Positions 7,919-17,017 of a stretch of DNA of 64,000 nt are shown here, piece by piece; the first letter of the stretch is position 1; each line of letters starts with the position of its first letter. The notes beneath the pieces are model-generated. The model had not been told where the DNA came from, searched no databases, and was given only the letters and a program-made list of their open reading frames with translations. Position numbers and translations under genes: made by a program. Location: contig JABDAV010000002.1 in assembly GCA_013289015.1 (NCBI GenBank), positions 1 to 64,000 of the forward strand, read 5' to 3'. Source of the stretch: Bacteroidota bacterium (GTDB taxonomy: Bacteria; Bacteroidota; Bacteroidia; Chitinophagales; Chitinophagaceae).

Positions 7919-8650
7919 ATGAATAAAAGCCATTTAAAAGATTGGTTTACTTTTAGTAAATGCGAAAGGCGTGCTGTTATAATCTTGCTATGCCTGCTTG
8001 GTTTCATTATGGTACTTCCTTATTTTGTACCTGCAAAGAAAACCAATATACACATTGACAAAGAACTGCAGGCAGAACTGGATCAATACAAAACTGAACA
8101 TCCGCAAAATAATGATCAATCAAGTTTTGTCAGCATAAGTGATACAACGATAAAAGATACTGCAATAACAACAGTGTTTTATTTTGATCCGAATACTTTG
8201 GATGAAGATGGATTTGCAAAACTTGGATTAAATCAAAAAACCATTCATACACTTATTAATTACAGGAATAAAGGCGGATATTTTAAAACACCTGAAGACA
8301 TCCGTAAAATATACGGGTTAGCAAAAGCAGATGCCGACAGGTTGATTCCTTATGCGCGCATTGCCGCTTCCAATAAAAAGCAAACAACACCAACAAAGAG
8401 TGAAAAGCCTGCAGCTGTACAAACCGAAACACATCAATTCAAAAAAATAAATATCAACACTGCTACAGCAGAAGACTGGAAAGCATTTCCCGGCATTGGT
8501 GATGTTATTGCTAACCGGATTATAAAATACAGGACAAGCATGGGGGGCTTTAAATCTGTTGAGCAGGTTGGTAAAACATACGGATTAAGTGACAGCGCTT
8601 TTCAGCAGATAAAACCGTATCTTTTGCTGAAAGATTCTACAGAGAATTAA
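7919..8650 (+). CDS. Membrane-anchored helix-hairpin-helix protein (ComEA-like)
   Basis: The 243-residue protein has one N-terminal membrane segment (about residues 20-39, AVIILLCLLGFIMVLPYFV) after a short basic cytoplasmic head, then a polar linker and two helix-hairpin-helix DNA-binding regions. The first is seen in DEDGFAKLGLNQKTIHTLINY..GGYFKTPEDIRKIYGL (about residues 98-135) and the second in ININTATAEDWKAFPGIGD..GGFKSVEQVGKTYGL (about 176-215). The second matches the ComEA type, which binds DNA at the cell surface during uptake. Two HhH units in a membrane-anchored protein are common in this phylum; a role in competence is inference. It follows the MBL hydrolase by 25 bases. Confidence 0.8.
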   Translation: MNKSHLKDWFTFSKCERRAVIILLCLLGFIMVLPYFVPAKKTNIHIDKELQAELDQYKTEHPQNNDQSSFVSISDTTIKDTAITTVFYFDPNTLDEDGFAKLGLNQKTIHTLINYRNKGGYFKTPEDIRKIYGLAKADADRLIPYARIAASNKKQTTPTKSEKPAAVQTETHQFKKININTATAEDWKAFPGIGDVIANRIIKYRTSMGGFKSVEQVGKTYGLSDSAFQQIKPYLLLKDSTEN

Positions 8651-8712
8651 AATAATTCAGATAAATATTTGTCAAACACATAGTTTTGCAAACTAACAAA
8701 TGTTAGTTTAAA

Positions 8713-9852
8713 ATGATAATGGAAGACATCACGCTACAGGTAGCAGACATGGCAAAGAATTTTGCAACACAATACATAAAGCCCCATATAATGGAATGGG
8801 ATGAAAGCCAGGAATTTCCCAAACACATCTTTCATGAAATGGGCAATCTTGGTATGATGGGCGTTTTAGTGCCCGAAGAATATGGCGGTTCAGGTCTTGG
8901 TTATACAGAATATAAGATCATCATTGAAGAGATCTCAAAAGTTTGTGGTTCGATAGGCTTAAGTATTGCTGCGCACAACTCGCTTTGCATTGGCCATATC
9001 CTTGCGTTTGGCAATGAAGATCAGAAACTGAAATACCTTCCGAAGCTTGCCTCCGGAGAATGGATCGGCGCATGGGGTTTAACAGAAGCAAATACCGGCA
9101 GCGATGCAGGCAACATGAAATGTACAGCGAAAAAAGAAGGCGATAACTGGGTGTTGAACGGAACCAAACAATGGATAACACATGGCAAAAGCGGCAATGT
9201 TGCTGTAGTTATAGCGAGAACAGGTGCGCCGCGCGCAAAAAACAATGCCACTGCATTTATTGTCGAGCGCGAAAGAAAAGGCTTTTATGGTGGAAAGAAA
9301 GAAAACAAATTGGGTATGCGCGCCAGTGAAACTGCAGAGATGATCTTTGATAATTGCGTTATTCCCGATGAGAGCAGGCTCGGTGAAATAGGGGATGGTT
9401 TTAAACAATCAATGTATGTTTTGGATGGCGGGAGAATTTCAATAGCATGTCTTGCTTTAGGCATTGCCAAGGGAGCTTTTGAAGCAGCGGCTAAATACAG
9501 TAAAGAACGTTACCAGTTTGATCAGCCGATCGCAAATTTCCAGGCAATTAGTTTTAAGCTGGCTGATATGGCAACTGAAATTGATGCCGCAGAATTACTG
9601 ATTCTCCGTGCATGCGAATTAAAAAATCAGCATAAAAAAGTTACGAAAGAATCGGCAATGGCAAAATATTATGCAAGCGAAGTCGCTGTAAAAGTTGCCA
9701 ACGATGCGGTGCAAATATTTGGCGGAAACGGTTACACAAAAGAATTTCCTGTTGAAAAATTTTATCGCGATGCTAAGTTGTGCACCATCGGCGAAGGCAC
9801 ATCTGAAATACAAAAAATAGTTATTGCAAGAGAAGTATTAGGCAGGTTTTAA
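8713..9852 (+). CDS. Acyl-CoA dehydrogenase
   Basis: This FAD enzyme of beta-oxidation or branched-chain acyl-CoA breakdown is 379 residues, the normal length for short/medium-chain family members. Visible hallmarks are [18 protein letters not shown] (flavin and substrate binding), the [21 protein letters not shown] helix region, [22 protein letters not shown], and the C-terminal [20 protein letters not shown]. The glutamate of GEGTSEIQ sits in the catalytic-base position used by short-chain members. The start could be M1 (8713) or M3 (8719). It stands alone, with no electron-transfer flavoprotein or thiolase genes next to it, so the chain-length specificity is not determined. Confidence 0.93.
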   Translation: MIMEDITLQVADMAKNFATQYIKPHIMEWDESQEFPKHIFHEMGNLGMMGVLVPEEYGGSGLGYTEYKIIIEEISKVCGSIGLSIAAHNSLCIGHILAFGNEDQKLKYLPKLASGEWIGAWGLTEANTGSDAGNMKCTAKKEGDNWVLNGTKQWITHGKSGNVAVVIARTGAPRAKNNATAFIVERERKGFYGGKKENKLGMRASETAEMIFDNCVIPDESRLGEIGDGFKQSMYVLDGGRISIACLALGIAKGAFEAAAKYSKERYQFDQPIANFQAISFKLADMATEIDAAELLILRACELKNQHKKVTKESAMAKYYASEVAVKVANDAVQIFGGNGYTKEFPVEKFYRDAKLCTIGEGTSEIQKIVIAREVLGRF

Positions 9853-9882
9853 ACAATTATAATCTTATTAATTTTAATAGTG

Positions 9883-9924
9883 TTGCCACGAATGTGCGAA
9901 TAATTATTCGTGCATTCGTGGCAA
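9883..9924. repeat. REP-like palindrome
   Basis: The arms TTGCCACGAATG.. (9883-9903) and ..CATTCGTGGCAA (9904-9924) are inverted copies with only two mismatches near the middle, making a 42-base hairpin followed by a T run on the plus strand. It lies between the acyl-CoA dehydrogenase and TrpF-like genes and can act as a terminator. The CCACGAATGCACGAAT type of sequence is, to my knowledge, a recurring intergenic palindrome in Bacteroidota genomes. Confidence 0.75.
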
Positions 9925-9965
9925 ATTTTTTAATGATATCGCTTATCAGAAATGATATTTGTTGC

Positions 9966-10616
9966 ATGAAACCAAGAATAAAAATCTGTTGCATCAATTC
10001 AATCAATGAAGCAAAGCTGGCAATAAGCTTTGGCGCTTCTGCTATCGGATTGGTTGGTAAAATGCCAAGCGGCCCGGGACCAATAGAAGATAAGCTTATT
10101 GCATCAATTATAAAAACTGTTCCTCCGCCAATTGCAACTTTTTTATTAACGAGTGAAACCATCGCGGAAAATATTATAGCACACCAGCAACGCGTTCATT
10201 CCAGCACCATTCAAATTGTTGATGCAGTATCTGAAAGAAATTACAAACTGATTCGCGCACAGCTGCCATCAATAAAACTGGTGCAGGTTATTCATGTAAT
10301 TGATGAAAGTTCAGTTCATGAAGCAATTGAATTATCAGAAGAAGCAGATGCTTTATTGTTAGACAGTGGCAATCCTAAACTTACTATAAAGGAATTAGGC
10401 GGAACAGGCAGAGTGCATAACTGGGATTTAAGCAAAAAGATCGTTCGTCAAAGTAAAGTTCCTGTTTTTCTTGCAGGTGGTTTAAACCCAACAAATTTAG
10501 CTGCAGCTATTGAAACGGTGCAACCTTTCGGAATAGACGTTTGCAGTGGCCTTAGAACCAACGGCAATCTAGATGAAGAAAAATTGGACGCTTTTTTTAA
10601 AGCAGCAGGATATTAA
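9966..10616 (+). CDS. Phosphoribosylanthranilate isomerase-like protein (TrpF family)
   Basis: The 217-residue product reads as a TrpF-type TIM barrel. TrpF converts phosphoribosylanthranilate to CdRP in tryptophan synthesis. The N-terminal KICCINS has the family cysteine, LLLDSGN carries the likely catalytic aspartate, and GGTGRVHNWD, FLAGGLNPTN and GIDVCSGLR are the phosphate-binding loops. The region after the first strand (GKMPSGPGPI) differs from the usual SPRYV phosphate motif. No other trp gene is nearby, so this may be a stand-alone paralogue rather than the pathway enzyme. The frame is open to 9894, but those codons run through a palindromic repeat, so ATG 9966 is preferred. Confidence 0.78.
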   Translation: MKPRIKICCINSINEAKLAISFGASAIGLVGKMPSGPGPIEDKLIASIIKTVPPPIATFLLTSETIAENIIAHQQRVHSSTIQIVDAVSERNYKLIRAQLPSIKLVQVIHVIDESSVHEAIELSEEADALLLDSGNPKLTIKELGGTGRVHNWDLSKKIVRQSKVPVFLAGGLNPTNLAAAIETVQPFGIDVCSGLRTNGNLDEEKLDAFFKAAGY

Positions 10617-12152
10617 TTATTGAAGGTTTGTTTTTACAAACTTCATTTTAGCGCCGTTGATCGCAGGAATAATCAATTCATTTTTGTCGGTTAAAACACA
10701 ATCTTCTAAACTGTAATCATATTTTGTATTCCAGGCAGCAAAAAAGTTTCTCGTAAAAGTTCCATCGGGCTTTACTGCAATATGATCCAGTGTCTTTGAT
10801 TTTTTGTTGGCGATCACTTCATAAATAATATGAATGGCATTATTGCCCGCAATTATTTTTGCGCTGCCAAGATTTGCGGCTGTGCGATTATCTATGCTGT
10901 CATTAAAAGAATTCGACCATACAACATTGTTACTATTATTTACCCTGAATAACTCAATTTTAAATTTGTCCAGCGGCAAAGTGACATCCGGAGTAAAATA
11001 AGGTTGGGATGAATAATCTGTTGGTGGCGTATTATAACCTTGATTAATATAAACACCTTCCGGTGTCATATATCCAACATAATTGGGCAATGGATATCTA
11101 AATTCGTCCACTTTGCTTACTACTCCATAATTTGGCCTGAGTGCATAATTGTCAGCAGCATCCACTTGGCTCCAGGTTGCAAAAACACTTGAGAATTTTT
11201 CATTGGTTGATATATTGGCAGTATAACTTATCCGGTTACCGGTAAATTCTTGGTTATTAATAAAGGTATCACCCGGAAGATCATTCAGCGCATCATCTGT
11301 TTGCCAAACATATAATCTGCATTTATGTATATAGATGCTGTCTTCTCCTATATTTCCAAACACCAGATAACCGCCAGGTTTTTCTGCAACGCGAATTGGA
11401 TTATCTTCAAATGCATACTTGTTAATACTTTTTTCAGCAATCAGCATTTCATTGTTTGAAAATTTTTGTTTTATCAGTTTAAAATTAACGAGGTTATTTG
11501 AAGCAGATGTTTTTAGCAGTAAAACGTTTTTATTGTTATCCACTATAATATCTGTGAGAGATTCGTTTGCTGCATTAAAAGGAATAACAAAGTCTTTGTG
11601 TATTAATTCATCACCGGTAACAAAACTGCAATTGAATTTTAAAACATGGTAGGATGAATCATAACTCATTTTATTAAAGCAAATGGTTTTGCCATTACCA
11701 GATCGCAGAATATTATAAAAAAAATCCTGGTTTGCAATTGACCGGTCTGAAGTATTAAGACTGTCTAAAGTTTTTACGCTCATCAGATTTCCTGATTTAT
11801 CAAACGAAGCCAGTTGATACAAAAAAGTCTTTCTATGTTTATACTGACAAGTAACATAAAACATATTACCTGCATTATAAAACCGCGAAGCAGGATCTCC
11901 TTTATGTCTTAAAATATTTGTAGTTGCTTCATTTATCAATTGCATCGAATTGTCATAAACGTAAATCTTTGCCTGTCGTTGTTTTTTTATAAGCGTTTCC
12001 CAAACAATAATGTTGCCATCTACATTGCCAATAATGTTATGCTGATAATTGCTTGAATGCAACACTTTATTGCTGGAATAATAAATGGGCTGATTGTATG
12101 CTGTACATGCAATAAAAAGCAAAGGAAGGATGGGGTTAAAAAAATATTTCAT
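10617..12152 (-). CDS. Lipoprotein or secreted protein, unknown function
   Basis: The 511-residue product has a hydrophobic N-terminus ending in LLFIAC (cysteine at about residue 16), a plausible lipobox, so it is probably lipid-anchored at the periplasm or outer membrane. The rest consists of repeated short beta-strand-like units with aromatic residues and Asn/Asp turns (for example ASFDKSGNLMSVKTLDS and FRVNNSNNVVWSNSF), resembling a beta-propeller-like or WD40-like periplasmic fold. I do not recognise a family. It faces the TrpF-like gene convergently with no gap and lies 24 bases downstream of the SDR gene on the same strand. Confidence 0.68.
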   Translation of the reverse strand: MKYFFNPILPLLFIACTAYNQPIYYSSNKVLHSSNYQHNIIGNVDGNIIVWETLIKKQRQAKIYVYDNSMQLINEATTNILRHKGDPASRFYNAGNMFYVTCQYKHRKTFLYQLASFDKSGNLMSVKTLDSLNTSDRSIANQDFFYNILRSGNGKTICFNKMSYDSSYHVLKFNCSFVTGDELIHKDFVIPFNAANESLTDIIVDNNKNVLLLKTSASNNLVNFKLIKQKFSNNEMLIAEKSINKYAFEDNPIRVAEKPGGYLVFGNIGEDSIYIHKCRLYVWQTDDALNDLPGDTFINNQEFTGNRISYTANISTNEKFSSVFATWSQVDAADNYALRPNYGVVSKVDEFRYPLPNYVGYMTPEGVYINQGYNTPPTDYSSQPYFTPDVTLPLDKFKIELFRVNNSNNVVWSNSFNDSIDNRTAANLGSAKIIAGNNAIHIIYEVIANKKSKTLDHIAVKPDGTFTRNFFAAWNTKYDYSLEDCVLTDKNELIIPAINGAKMKFVKTNLQ

Positions 12153-12176
12153 AAGCCAAATCTATTGAAATTAATA

Positions 12177-12875
12177 TTACAGATCTCCTAACTGCGGGCG
12201 TAATAAGATTTCTTCAACACAAGTCTGTGGCGAAAGCAAAGATGCAGCAAACACCATGTTTGCAACATCACTTGCCTGCATAATGCGTTCAGGATCGATG
12301 CCACTTTTACTCCAGCTATCTGTATATACCGCTCCGGGTATAACAGCAGTAACTTTTATATTGTATGATCTTAATTCTGCGCGTAGATTTTTTGTTAAAC
12401 CGAGCAATGCAAACTTGCTGATGCTGTAGCTGCCGCCATTAGTATAAGATGCAATAGATGCAGTTGAACACATGTTGAAAATGTGGCCTTGCTTTGCTTC
12501 CATCATCGTTGGCAAAACAGTTCTTGTTAAGTGATAAGCGCTGTACAGGTTTGTTTCAAGCATGTGTTCAAAAGTTCCGTCCTTTTCTTCATATATATTT
12601 CCCGGTAAAAAACTGCCCGCATTATTTATTAAAATATCCGGAGTTCCCTGTTGCAAACAAAAATTTCCAAAAGCAATTGCGTTTTCTTTTTTGCTGACAT
12701 CGATCGCCATTATTTTAATACTGCATTGAGGGAACTTCTGTAAAAGCTCCTGCTGTGTGGCATTCAGCACATTTTCATTACGCGAGCATAACAAAAGTGT
12801 ATTGCCTGCTGCTGCAAATTTCCCGGCTATCGCTTTACCCAATCCTTTTGATGCACCTGTGATAATAACATTCAT
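12177..12875 (-). CDS. SDR-family oxidoreductase
   Basis: This 232-residue short-chain dehydrogenase has a Rossmann fold with the NAD(P) motif TGASKGLGKAI (residues 6-16), the NNAG motif (LINNAGSFLP), a catalytic serine in CSTASIASYT, and the YSISK active-site tyrosine/lysine pair followed by FALLGLTKNLRAEL. The residue set is complete for a classical SDR. The substrate cannot be inferred. RNENVL after the second strand (CSRNENVL) suggests an NADP-type basic residue. Its start is divergent from the YjjG-like gene at 12939, separated by 63 bases. Confidence 0.9.
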   Translation of the reverse strand: MNVIITGASKGLGKAIAGKFAAAGNTLLLCSRNENVLNATQQELLQKFPQCSIKIMAIDVSKKENAIAFGNFCLQQGTPDILINNAGSFLPGNIYEEKDGTFEHMLETNLYSAYHLTRTVLPTMMEAKQGHIFNMCSTASIASYTNGGSYSISKFALLGLTKNLRAELRSYNIKVTAVIPGAVYTDSWSKSGIDPERIMQASDVANMVFAASLLSPQTCVEEILLRPQLGDL

Positions 12876-12938
12876 GATTCAAACTTTTGTTATGAAATTT
12901 GTTGCCTAAACTAAGCATAAAAAATTAAAGCAACTTTA

Positions 12939-13643
12939 GTGAAGCAACCGAAATACAAGCATTTATTTTTTGATCTTGATCATACACTTTGGGATTTTGA
13001 AGCGAATGCTAAAGAAACATTTTCTGAATTGTATACAACACATTCGCTGCAGCAAAAAGGCATTGATGATTTAGACCTGTTCTTCAGCCGTTATTCTTTT
13101 CATAATACGCGATTGTGGGATCGTTATACAAAAGGTTTTATTAAACAGGAGGAACTGCGATGGAAGCGTGTCTGGCTCACATTGCTCGACTTTAAAATTG
13201 CTGATGAAACTTTAGCAAAAGCTATGTCTGTTGATTTCTTAAATGGCTTACCTAATCGAAAAAATTTATTTCCATATACAATTGAAATTTTAGATTACCT
13301 CATCAACAAAAATTATGTGCTTCATTTGATCACAAATGGATTTGAAAATATTCAGCACAGCAAATTAAAGCACAGTAACCTTACCAATTATTTTAAAGAA
13401 GTTGTTACTTCTGAACAGGCAGGCAGTTTAAAACCCAATAAAGAAATTTTTGAATTTGCACTGAAAGCCGCACGCGCAAACGTTGAAGAAAGCATAATGA
13501 TCGGCGACAATATTGAAGCTGATATCAAAGGCGCCCTGAGCGCAGGCTTAGATACCATTTTTGTAAATCATATTAATGAAGCAACAGATATACAACCAAC
13601 TTACATTATACATCACCTGAAAGAACTTGAAAATATTTTCTGA
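12939..13643 (+). CDS. YjjG-family HAD nucleotidase
   Basis: This 234-residue haloacid-dehalogenase hydrolase shows motif I FFDLDHTLWDFE (residues 10-21, nucleophile Asp), motif II in LHLITNGFE, a lysine in AGSLKPNKEIFEFAL (motif III) and motif IV IGDNIEADIKGA. The pattern TLWDFEANAKE matches YjjG, which hydrolyses pyrimidine nucleoside monophosphates, especially non-canonical ones. The start codon is GTG at 12939 giving MKQPKYKHLFFDL; there is no upstream ATG in frame. It is transcribed divergently from the SDR gene. Confidence 0.87.
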   Translation: MKQPKYKHLFFDLDHTLWDFEANAKETFSELYTTHSLQQKGIDDLDLFFSRYSFHNTRLWDRYTKGFIKQEELRWKRVWLTLLDFKIADETLAKAMSVDFLNGLPNRKNLFPYTIEILDYLINKNYVLHLITNGFENIQHSKLKHSNLTNYFKEVVTSEQAGSLKPNKEIFEFALKAARANVEESIMIGDNIEADIKGALSAGLDTIFVNHINEATDIQPTYIIHHLKELENIF

Positions 13644-13735
13644 TAAATCACACTGCTATTTTAAGTTCTCTTTAAATATTGTCTTTAAACATTCATTCGT
13701 TTATTCAATCTTAAGCTTTAAAATTTTTTATACAA

Positions 13736-14296
13736 ATGAAGTACAGGCTTGTTTTGTTGTTTGTTGCTTTTATAGTGGCAAACAGATCGGATAGCCAAAC
13801 ATGGAATACAAATAATACTGAAAACTTAAGCACGGTTGACGGCATCATTCATGCTTTATACGATGCTATTTCGGGTCCTGTTGGCGAAGAAAGAAACTGG
13901 GATAAGTTCAGGAATTTATTTGCGGAGAATGCACGCATGTACTCTGCAGTTCCTGTTAAAGACAGCAGCGCTGCATTGAGATGCATTACACCTCAGGAAT
14001 ATGCCGAGCGTAATAAAACAAGATTTTCGGATATTGGGTTTTATGAAGAAGAGTTGTATCGTATTACAAATACTTTCGGAGCAGGCACTCAGGTTTTATC
14101 AACCTATGAATTGCATTTTACAAATAAAGATGGTGAACAGGAGATAACAAAAGGCATTAATAATATCCAATTGTTTTTTGATGGTGACCGTTATTTTATT
14201 GTAAGTGTTTTTTGGGATGCCAACTCGAAAAATATTGAAGTGCCTGAGCGTTATTTGCCGAAAGACAAGCATACGGAATTCCAGATCAATCTTTGA
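13736..14296 (+). CDS. Secreted SnoaL/NTF2-like protein
   Basis: A 186-residue product with a signal peptide (MKYRLVLLFVAFIVANRSDS, cleavage near residue 20) and one compact domain. The stretch GIIHALYDAISGPVGEERNWDKFRNLFAENARMYS has the helical beginning typical of SnoaL-like or NTF2-like folds. The later strands (QVLSTYELHFTNKDG and NIQLFFDGDRYFIVSVFWDA) close the cone. Such proteins may bind small molecules or be enzymes, and nothing here fixes a substrate. It stands alone between YjjG and the M3 peptidase. Confidence 0.72.
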   Translation: MKYRLVLLFVAFIVANRSDSQTWNTNNTENLSTVDGIIHALYDAISGPVGEERNWDKFRNLFAENARMYSAVPVKDSSAALRCITPQEYAERNKTRFSDIGFYEEELYRITNTFGAGTQVLSTYELHFTNKDGEQEITKGINNIQLFFDGDRYFIVSVFWDANSKNIEVPERYLPKDKHTEFQINL

Positions 14297-14326
14297 TGTA
14301 TGATTACTGATTTTGCCGTGTCAGGA

Positions 14327-14352
14327 AAAGACGACCACTATTATTCGTCTTT
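14327..14352 (-). terminator. Possible terminator for the M3 peptidase gene
   Basis: AAAGACGA (14327-14334) and TCGTCTTT (14345-14352) pair around a 10-base loop, between converging genes. The T tract is short, so this is a weak call. Confidence 0.4.
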
Positions 14353-14372
14353 CAATATAAATGGGGTTTAGC

Positions 14373-16103
14373 TTATCGCTTGTCCATCTCTTCTTTCACA
14401 AACTCCATTAAAGTTTTAATGTGTTCCGGTGAAAGATCAAACTTCAAGCCTGCAGCTTCGTACAATTCAGGAAGCGGTTTTGTTCCGCCTAAGCTCAATG
14501 CATTGATATAATTATTCAATGCCTCTTCGGGATTCTTTTTATACTGCATCCACAAACCAACAGCGCCTAATTGTGCAATGCCATATTCAATATAATAAAA
14601 CGGCACTTCAAACAAATGCAACTGGCGCTGCCACCCTGTTTTCCTGTATTCTTCCAACCCGGTAAAATCAACAGTGCTGGTTGAAAATTCATTTAAAATA
14701 TTCATCCAGGCTTCTGTTCTTTCTTCAACTGTATGCTGCGGATGTTCATATATCCAATGCTGAAATTTATCAATTGTTGCAATCCATGGAAAGATCGTTA
14801 TCACCCTTTCCAACTGGTGCTCTTTTGCACGTTTTAATTCTTCTTTATTACCAAAAAATGTATTCCATTTATCCATGGTGAAAAGCTCCATGCTCATACT
14901 TGCCACTTCTGCAATTTCCATCGGATATTCTTTGAAAGCACTCAACTCTAAATGATGCGTCAGGAATGAATGCACGGCATGACCGCCTTCATGAACCATC
15001 GTTGTTACATCATCCATTTGGCCGGCAGCATTCATAAAAATGAAGGGTGCACCGCTTTCTGCCAGCGGACAATTATACCCACCCGGCGCTTTGCCTTTGC
15101 GGCTTTCAAGGTCTAAATGCCCAAGCGTGTTCATCCTTTTTAAACATTCGGCGAAGAATGGATTCAATGCTGAAAAACATTTTTCAGACTTCTCCAGTAA
15201 TTCTTTACCTGTATCAAAAGGATGCAAAGGCCTTACGTTTTCAGGCTCTGCTTCCGTATCCCATGGCCTTAAAACATCAAGACTTAATTTTTCTTTTTTA
15301 TGCAAATTGATCTTTGCAACCAATGGCAAAACATGCAGCTTCACCGCTTCATGAAATTTAAAGCAATCTTCTTTTGTATAATCGAAGCGCCCCATCTCAA
15401 CAAATTTGTAATCGCGGTAATTTTCAAAGCCTGCATTCTTTGCAACCTGGTCGCGCTTTTCAATAAGTTTTGTATAAAGATCATTCAACGCATCTTTATC
15501 CTGCATCCTGCGTTCCTGTATTTTCCGGTACACTTCTTCACGCAGAATCCTGTCGTGTTCATGCAAAAATTTTGAAGCTTGCTGTAACGTATATTCCTGG
15601 CCGTTCACTTCAACTGTCATAGCGCCTGTTATCACACCGAACTGTTGTTGCATCACACTTAATTCAGCCTGCAGCGGAATATTGGCTTCGCGAAACAGTT
15701 CAATATTTTTTCTAACACTGCGCAGGTAAGTAAAATACTTTTGCTGATCCAACTCTTTTGTAAATGGCGAATTAATGAGCTTCTTATTCAACGCATCTGC
15801 ATATGGCTGCAGCTTCGGTTGAATTTCCATGCAGAAATAAGTGAATGCTTTTTCGAGAGATTTATCTGTTGTATCACAGGTCATCTTTATTTGTCGCCAA
15901 CAGGCATCTTCACTTACTACGGCTTCCAGCTCACTCATATCTTTCAGCCATTGTTCAAGCGCTTCCTTTGAATTAATATTTCTGTCTGATAAATTTTTAA
16001 AATACGGCTCTAACGCTTCCCAGGTGGTTACGGTAAAATCTTCAGGAATAAAATGCCTTTGCATTTTTTGTATATCTGCAGTCAATTGCATTGTGAATAT
16101 CAA
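14373..16103 (-). CDS. M3 family oligoendopeptidase
   Basis: This 576-residue cytoplasmic zinc peptidase cleaves short peptides. The zinc site HEGGH is visible in MVHEGGHAVHSFL (around residue 370), with the downstream glutamate in MEIAEVASMSMELF, as in the M3 (thimet/PepF) family. YNCPLAESGAPFIFMN and the C-terminal GLKFDLSPEHIKTLMEFV are also family-like. There is no signal peptide. MIFTMQLTADIQ suggests that the fourth codon after M1, ATG at 16091, could be the true start. It is a stand-alone gene, separated from DUF5606 by 142 bases. Confidence 0.92.
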   Translation of the reverse strand: MIFTMQLTADIQKMQRHFIPEDFTVTTWEALEPYFKNLSDRNINSKEALEQWLKDMSELEAVVSEDACWRQIKMTCDTTDKSLEKAFTYFCMEIQPKLQPYADALNKKLINSPFTKELDQQKYFTYLRSVRKNIELFREANIPLQAELSVMQQQFGVITGAMTVEVNGQEYTLQQASKFLHEHDRILREEVYRKIQERRMQDKDALNDLYTKLIEKRDQVAKNAGFENYRDYKFVEMGRFDYTKEDCFKFHEAVKLHVLPLVAKINLHKKEKLSLDVLRPWDTEAEPENVRPLHPFDTGKELLEKSEKCFSALNPFFAECLKRMNTLGHLDLESRKGKAPGGYNCPLAESGAPFIFMNAAGQMDDVTTMVHEGGHAVHSFLTHHLELSAFKEYPMEIAEVASMSMELFTMDKWNTFFGNKEELKRAKEHQLERVITIFPWIATIDKFQHWIYEHPQHTVEERTEAWMNILNEFSTSTVDFTGLEEYRKTGWQRQLHLFEVPFYYIEYGIAQLGAVGLWMQYKKNPEEALNNYINALSLGGTKPLPELYEAAGLKFDLSPEHIKTLMEFVKEEMDKR

Positions 16104-16245
16104 ATTTTAAAAGTAAATTAAAACTATAGCGCGCTTATTGCATAAGCGCTTATATATTTTTTGTTGACGAGCTGCAATATTTCATTTAAGCACGGTTGTG
16201 TCACTCCCTGTACAGTTGATACATTTAGCAGCACAAAGTATCAAA

Positions 16246-16836
16246 CTACTTCTTTGCTGCTTTCTTTTTTGCTGCCATAGGTTCACCGTTTGTTTCTGCT
16301 TCTTCTTTTATTTCAGCAGTCTCGGCCTTTTTTGCTTTTGCAGCTTTCACTTTTTTAGGTTCAGTTTCAACAGCAGGCGTTTCATCCTGCTCCTTCATTT
16401 CAATTTCTTTTACTTCAGGCTCAGTTTCTTTATTTTCAGCTTCTTGTTCTTCTTCGCTTAATTTTATTTCAACATTGTTTTTCTGCAGTACATCAAACCA
16501 CTTCACCATTTTCTTCATGTCGCTTGCATATACCCTGTCAAAATCCATTGTTGGATACACCTTCTCAAAATATTTTTTTACTGCAGATGCGTCTTTTTCA
16601 TTCGGCAAATTCTCCCCGCTGCTTTGCATAGCCTGAAATACTTCTGCAAGATTTACATTTTCTTGTTCTGTATAAACTTCAATACTTTCAAGATGTGAAA
16701 AATTATGAACGCGTGATGAAACGAAACGGGTTGTTTTATCATCCAGCGAACGCAGAATAGCGCCGTCACTTTTGCTGGCGATCAGTTCAAACAAACCGGG
16801 CAATCCTGAAACAGAAACCAATTTAGTATATTCCAT
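16246..16836 (-). CDS. DUF5606 family protein with Lys/Ala-rich tail
   Basis: The N-terminal 125 residues (MEYTKLVSVSGLPGLFELIAS, then SSRVHNFSHLESIEVYT) match a Bacteroidota-specific family I know as DUF5606, of unknown function. The last 70 residues are very rich in Lys, Ala and Glu (KVKAAKAKKAETAEIKEE and a final AAKKKAAKK), a charged tail reminiscent of histone-like or nucleic-acid-binding tails. The tail makes the protein 196 residues long. It lies upstream of the M3 peptidase on the same strand, but the 142-base gap argues for separate transcription. Any nucleic-acid role is inference from composition only. Confidence 0.75.
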   Translation of the reverse strand: MEYTKLVSVSGLPGLFELIASKSDGAILRSLDDKTTRFVSSRVHNFSHLESIEVYTEQENVNLAEVFQAMQSSGENLPNEKDASAVKKYFEKVYPTMDFDRVYASDMKKMVKWFDVLQKNNVEIKLSEEEQEAENKETEPEVKEIEMKEQDETPAVETEPKKVKAAKAKKAETAEIKEEAETNGEPMAAKKKAAKK

Positions 16837-16872
16837 AAAAAAAATTTGAGGGCTGCAATATAAAATAATTGC

Positions 16873-16997
16873 AGCCTATCCCCAACCCCTTTCCAAAGGA
16901 AAGGGACAAAAAGGCAAGTCTTTAAATATAATTAACAACAAGAAAATTAATTAGAGTCTCAAAAGTCCTTCCCAAAAGGGAAGGATTTAGGATGGGC
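16873..16997. repeat. MITE-like inverted intergenic repeat
   Basis: The left part (about 16873-16906) contains CCCTTTCC-AAA-GGAAAGGG, and the right part (about 16961-16997) contains TCCTTCCC-AAAA-GGGAAGGA. The two parts are themselves imperfect inverted copies (GCCTATCCCCAACCC against the complement of GGATTTAGGATGGGC). They bracket 55 AT-rich bases between DUF5606 and comB. I recognise this kind of sequence as a frequent non-coding repeat in this phylum. It carries no gene. Confidence 0.7.
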
Positions 16998-17017
16998 TGT
17001 TCCTTACCTTTGCCCGC

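Noticed and set aside
16131-16149. GCGCTTAT-TGC-ATAAGCGC hairpin as a terminator
   Set aside because: Both neighbouring genes are on the minus strand while the T run is on the plus strand, so it does not fit either; left as a small palindrome.
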